Of a DNA stretch of 5,148 nt, positions 4,388 to 5,148 are shown one piece after another (the stretch's first letter is position 1; each line of letters begins with the position of its first letter). This stretch comes from Holophagales bacterium UBA2201 (lineage in GTDB: Bacteria > Acidobacteriota > Thermoanaerobaculia > UBA2201). The notes beneath the pieces are model-generated. The model saw only the letters and a list, made by a program, of their open reading frames with translations, ran no database searches and was not told where the DNA came from. The stretch is taken from positions 1-5,148 of the forward strand of contig DCUZ01000103.1 in assembly GCA_002327305.1 (NCBI GenBank), written 5' to 3'. The position numbers and the translations under genes were made by a program.

Positions 4388-5148
4388 ATGTCCAATATCG
4401 GCTCCTACGACCAGCGATGGAAGGACTTCTCCTGGAAACTCGCGGAGGAGGAATTGGAGGTCAAGCCCGGCGGCCCGATCAACATCGGATGGGCCTGCAC
4501 CGACCGCATCTGCCAAAAGGGCAAGGGCGGCAAGGTCGCCCTGCATTGGGAGGGGCACACGGGGGCCGAAAAGAGCTACACCTACAACGACCTCCGCCTC
4601 GCGTCCAACACCATCGGCGCCTACCTCCGCTCACTGGGGGTACGGCCCGGGGAGCGGGTGTGCCTCTTCATGGACAAGATCCCCGAACTTTACCTGGGAT
4701 TTCTGGGCATCCTCAAGATCGGGGCCATCGCCCAGCCCCTCTTCTCCGCCTTCGGCGACGAGTCGCTCCTGGTCCGCCTCTCCAACGCCGAGACGACGGC
4801 CGTGATCACCCAGAAAAAGCACGCCCCCAAGGTGCGCAAAATCCTCGATAAGATGCCCCACCTGCGGCACATCATCGTCGTGGACCACGACGGGAAGGCG
4901 CCGCTGAAGGAACGCGAGGTCGCGTTCTCCCTGGAGAAGGCAACGCCCGTGGAGCAGTTCGAGGTCCATCCCACCACCGCCGAGTCCCCTTCCGTCCTGC
5001 ATTACACCTCCGGCACCACGGGGATGCCCAAGGGGGTCCAGCATGTCCACTATTCCCTGATTTCCCAGTATCTTACGGCTAAATGGGTCCTGGACCTGCG
5101 CGACGACGACATCTACTGGTGCACGGCCGACCCGGGCTGGGTCACCGG
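4388..5148 (+). CDS. acsA: Acetyl-CoA synthetase (AMP-forming), 5' part
   Basis: ANL-superfamily adenylating enzyme: acetate + ATP + CoA gives acetyl-CoA + AMP + PPi, through acetyl-adenylate, in the cytoplasm. The reading frame is open from the ATG at 4388 to the window edge: 253 complete codons, roughly 40% of a full-length enzyme of about 600-650 residues. It begins MSNIGSYDQRWKDFSW, a short N-terminus, then INIGWACTDR (34-43), RVCLFMDKIPELYLGFLGI (91-109) and an AQPLFSAFGDESLLVRL block (114-130). The ATP/phosphate-binding loop YTSGTTGMPKG is at 206-216, followed by GVQHVHYS and DIYWCTADPGWVT (241-253), typical of acetyl- rather than long-chain acyl-CoA synthetases. The acyl-pocket tryptophan and the C-terminal lysine that is acetylated in this family lie beyond the edge, so propionate or another short acid cannot be excluded. 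It is co-transcribed with acpS. Confidence 0.93.
   Translation, partial: MSNIGSYDQRWKDFSWKLAEEELEVKPGGPINIGWACTDRICQKGKGGKVALHWEGHTGAEKSYTYNDLRLASNTIGAYLRSLGVRPGERVCLFMDKIPELYLGFLGILKIGAIAQPLFSAFGDESLLVRLSNAETTAVITQKKHAPKVRKILDKMPHLRHIIVVDHDGKAPLKEREVAFSLEKATPVEQFEVHPTTAESPSVLHYTSGTTGMPKGVQHVHYSLISQYLTAKWVLDLRDDDIYWCTADPGWVT

Noticed and set aside
4380..4851. + strand frames starting at 4380 and 4417 within acsA
   Set aside because: They are out of frame with the acetyl-CoA synthetase reading from 4388, which carries the YTSGTTG loop and continues to the window edge; the products are Pro/Arg/Ser-rich shadows.

Overview
The window is a GC-rich stretch of bacterial chromosome with every supported gene on the + strand. 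Near-consensus sigma70-type promoters and Shine-Dalgarno sites point to a bacterium. A rubredoxin-less rubrerythrin-like protein, a TudS-related Fe-S protein and an AMP-forming acetyl-CoA synthetase suggest an anaerobic or microaerophilic lifestyle. The synthetase reads like those of Desulfobacterota and related lineages, but this is an impression only and the phylum cannot be fixed from the sequence.

Layout: (1) Positions 1-135 hold no convincing gene, only small inverted and direct repeats. (2) Positions 136-1252 hold two unrecognised genes whose ends overlap by 11 bases, a 100-aa protein and a 274-aa two-part protein; they look like one translationally coupled module. (3) Positions 1336-2963 hold a tight run of three genes: a four-helix DUF2177-type membrane protein, an unrecognised 181-aa protein starting 3 bases after it, and a TudS/CD3072-type putative desulfidase. 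(4) Positions 2977-3897 hold a rubrerythrin-like diiron protein with its own promoter, a small two-helix membrane protein and a terminator-like hairpin. (5) From 3896 onward a near-consensus promoter drives acpS (TTG start), followed 4 bases later by acsA, which runs off the right edge.

Only the last unit has an obvious shared theme, coenzyme A. AcpS takes phosphopantetheine from CoA to activate acyl carrier protein, and acetyl-CoA synthetase makes acetyl-CoA from acetate, so together they could link acetate activation to lipid synthesis. The rest looks like ordinary housekeeping and stress genes with several hypotheticals. I see no tRNA, rRNA, CRISPR array, insertion sequence or recognisable defence system. 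The best candidates for undescribed biology are the overlapping pair at 136-1252 and the orphan gene at 1741-2286.
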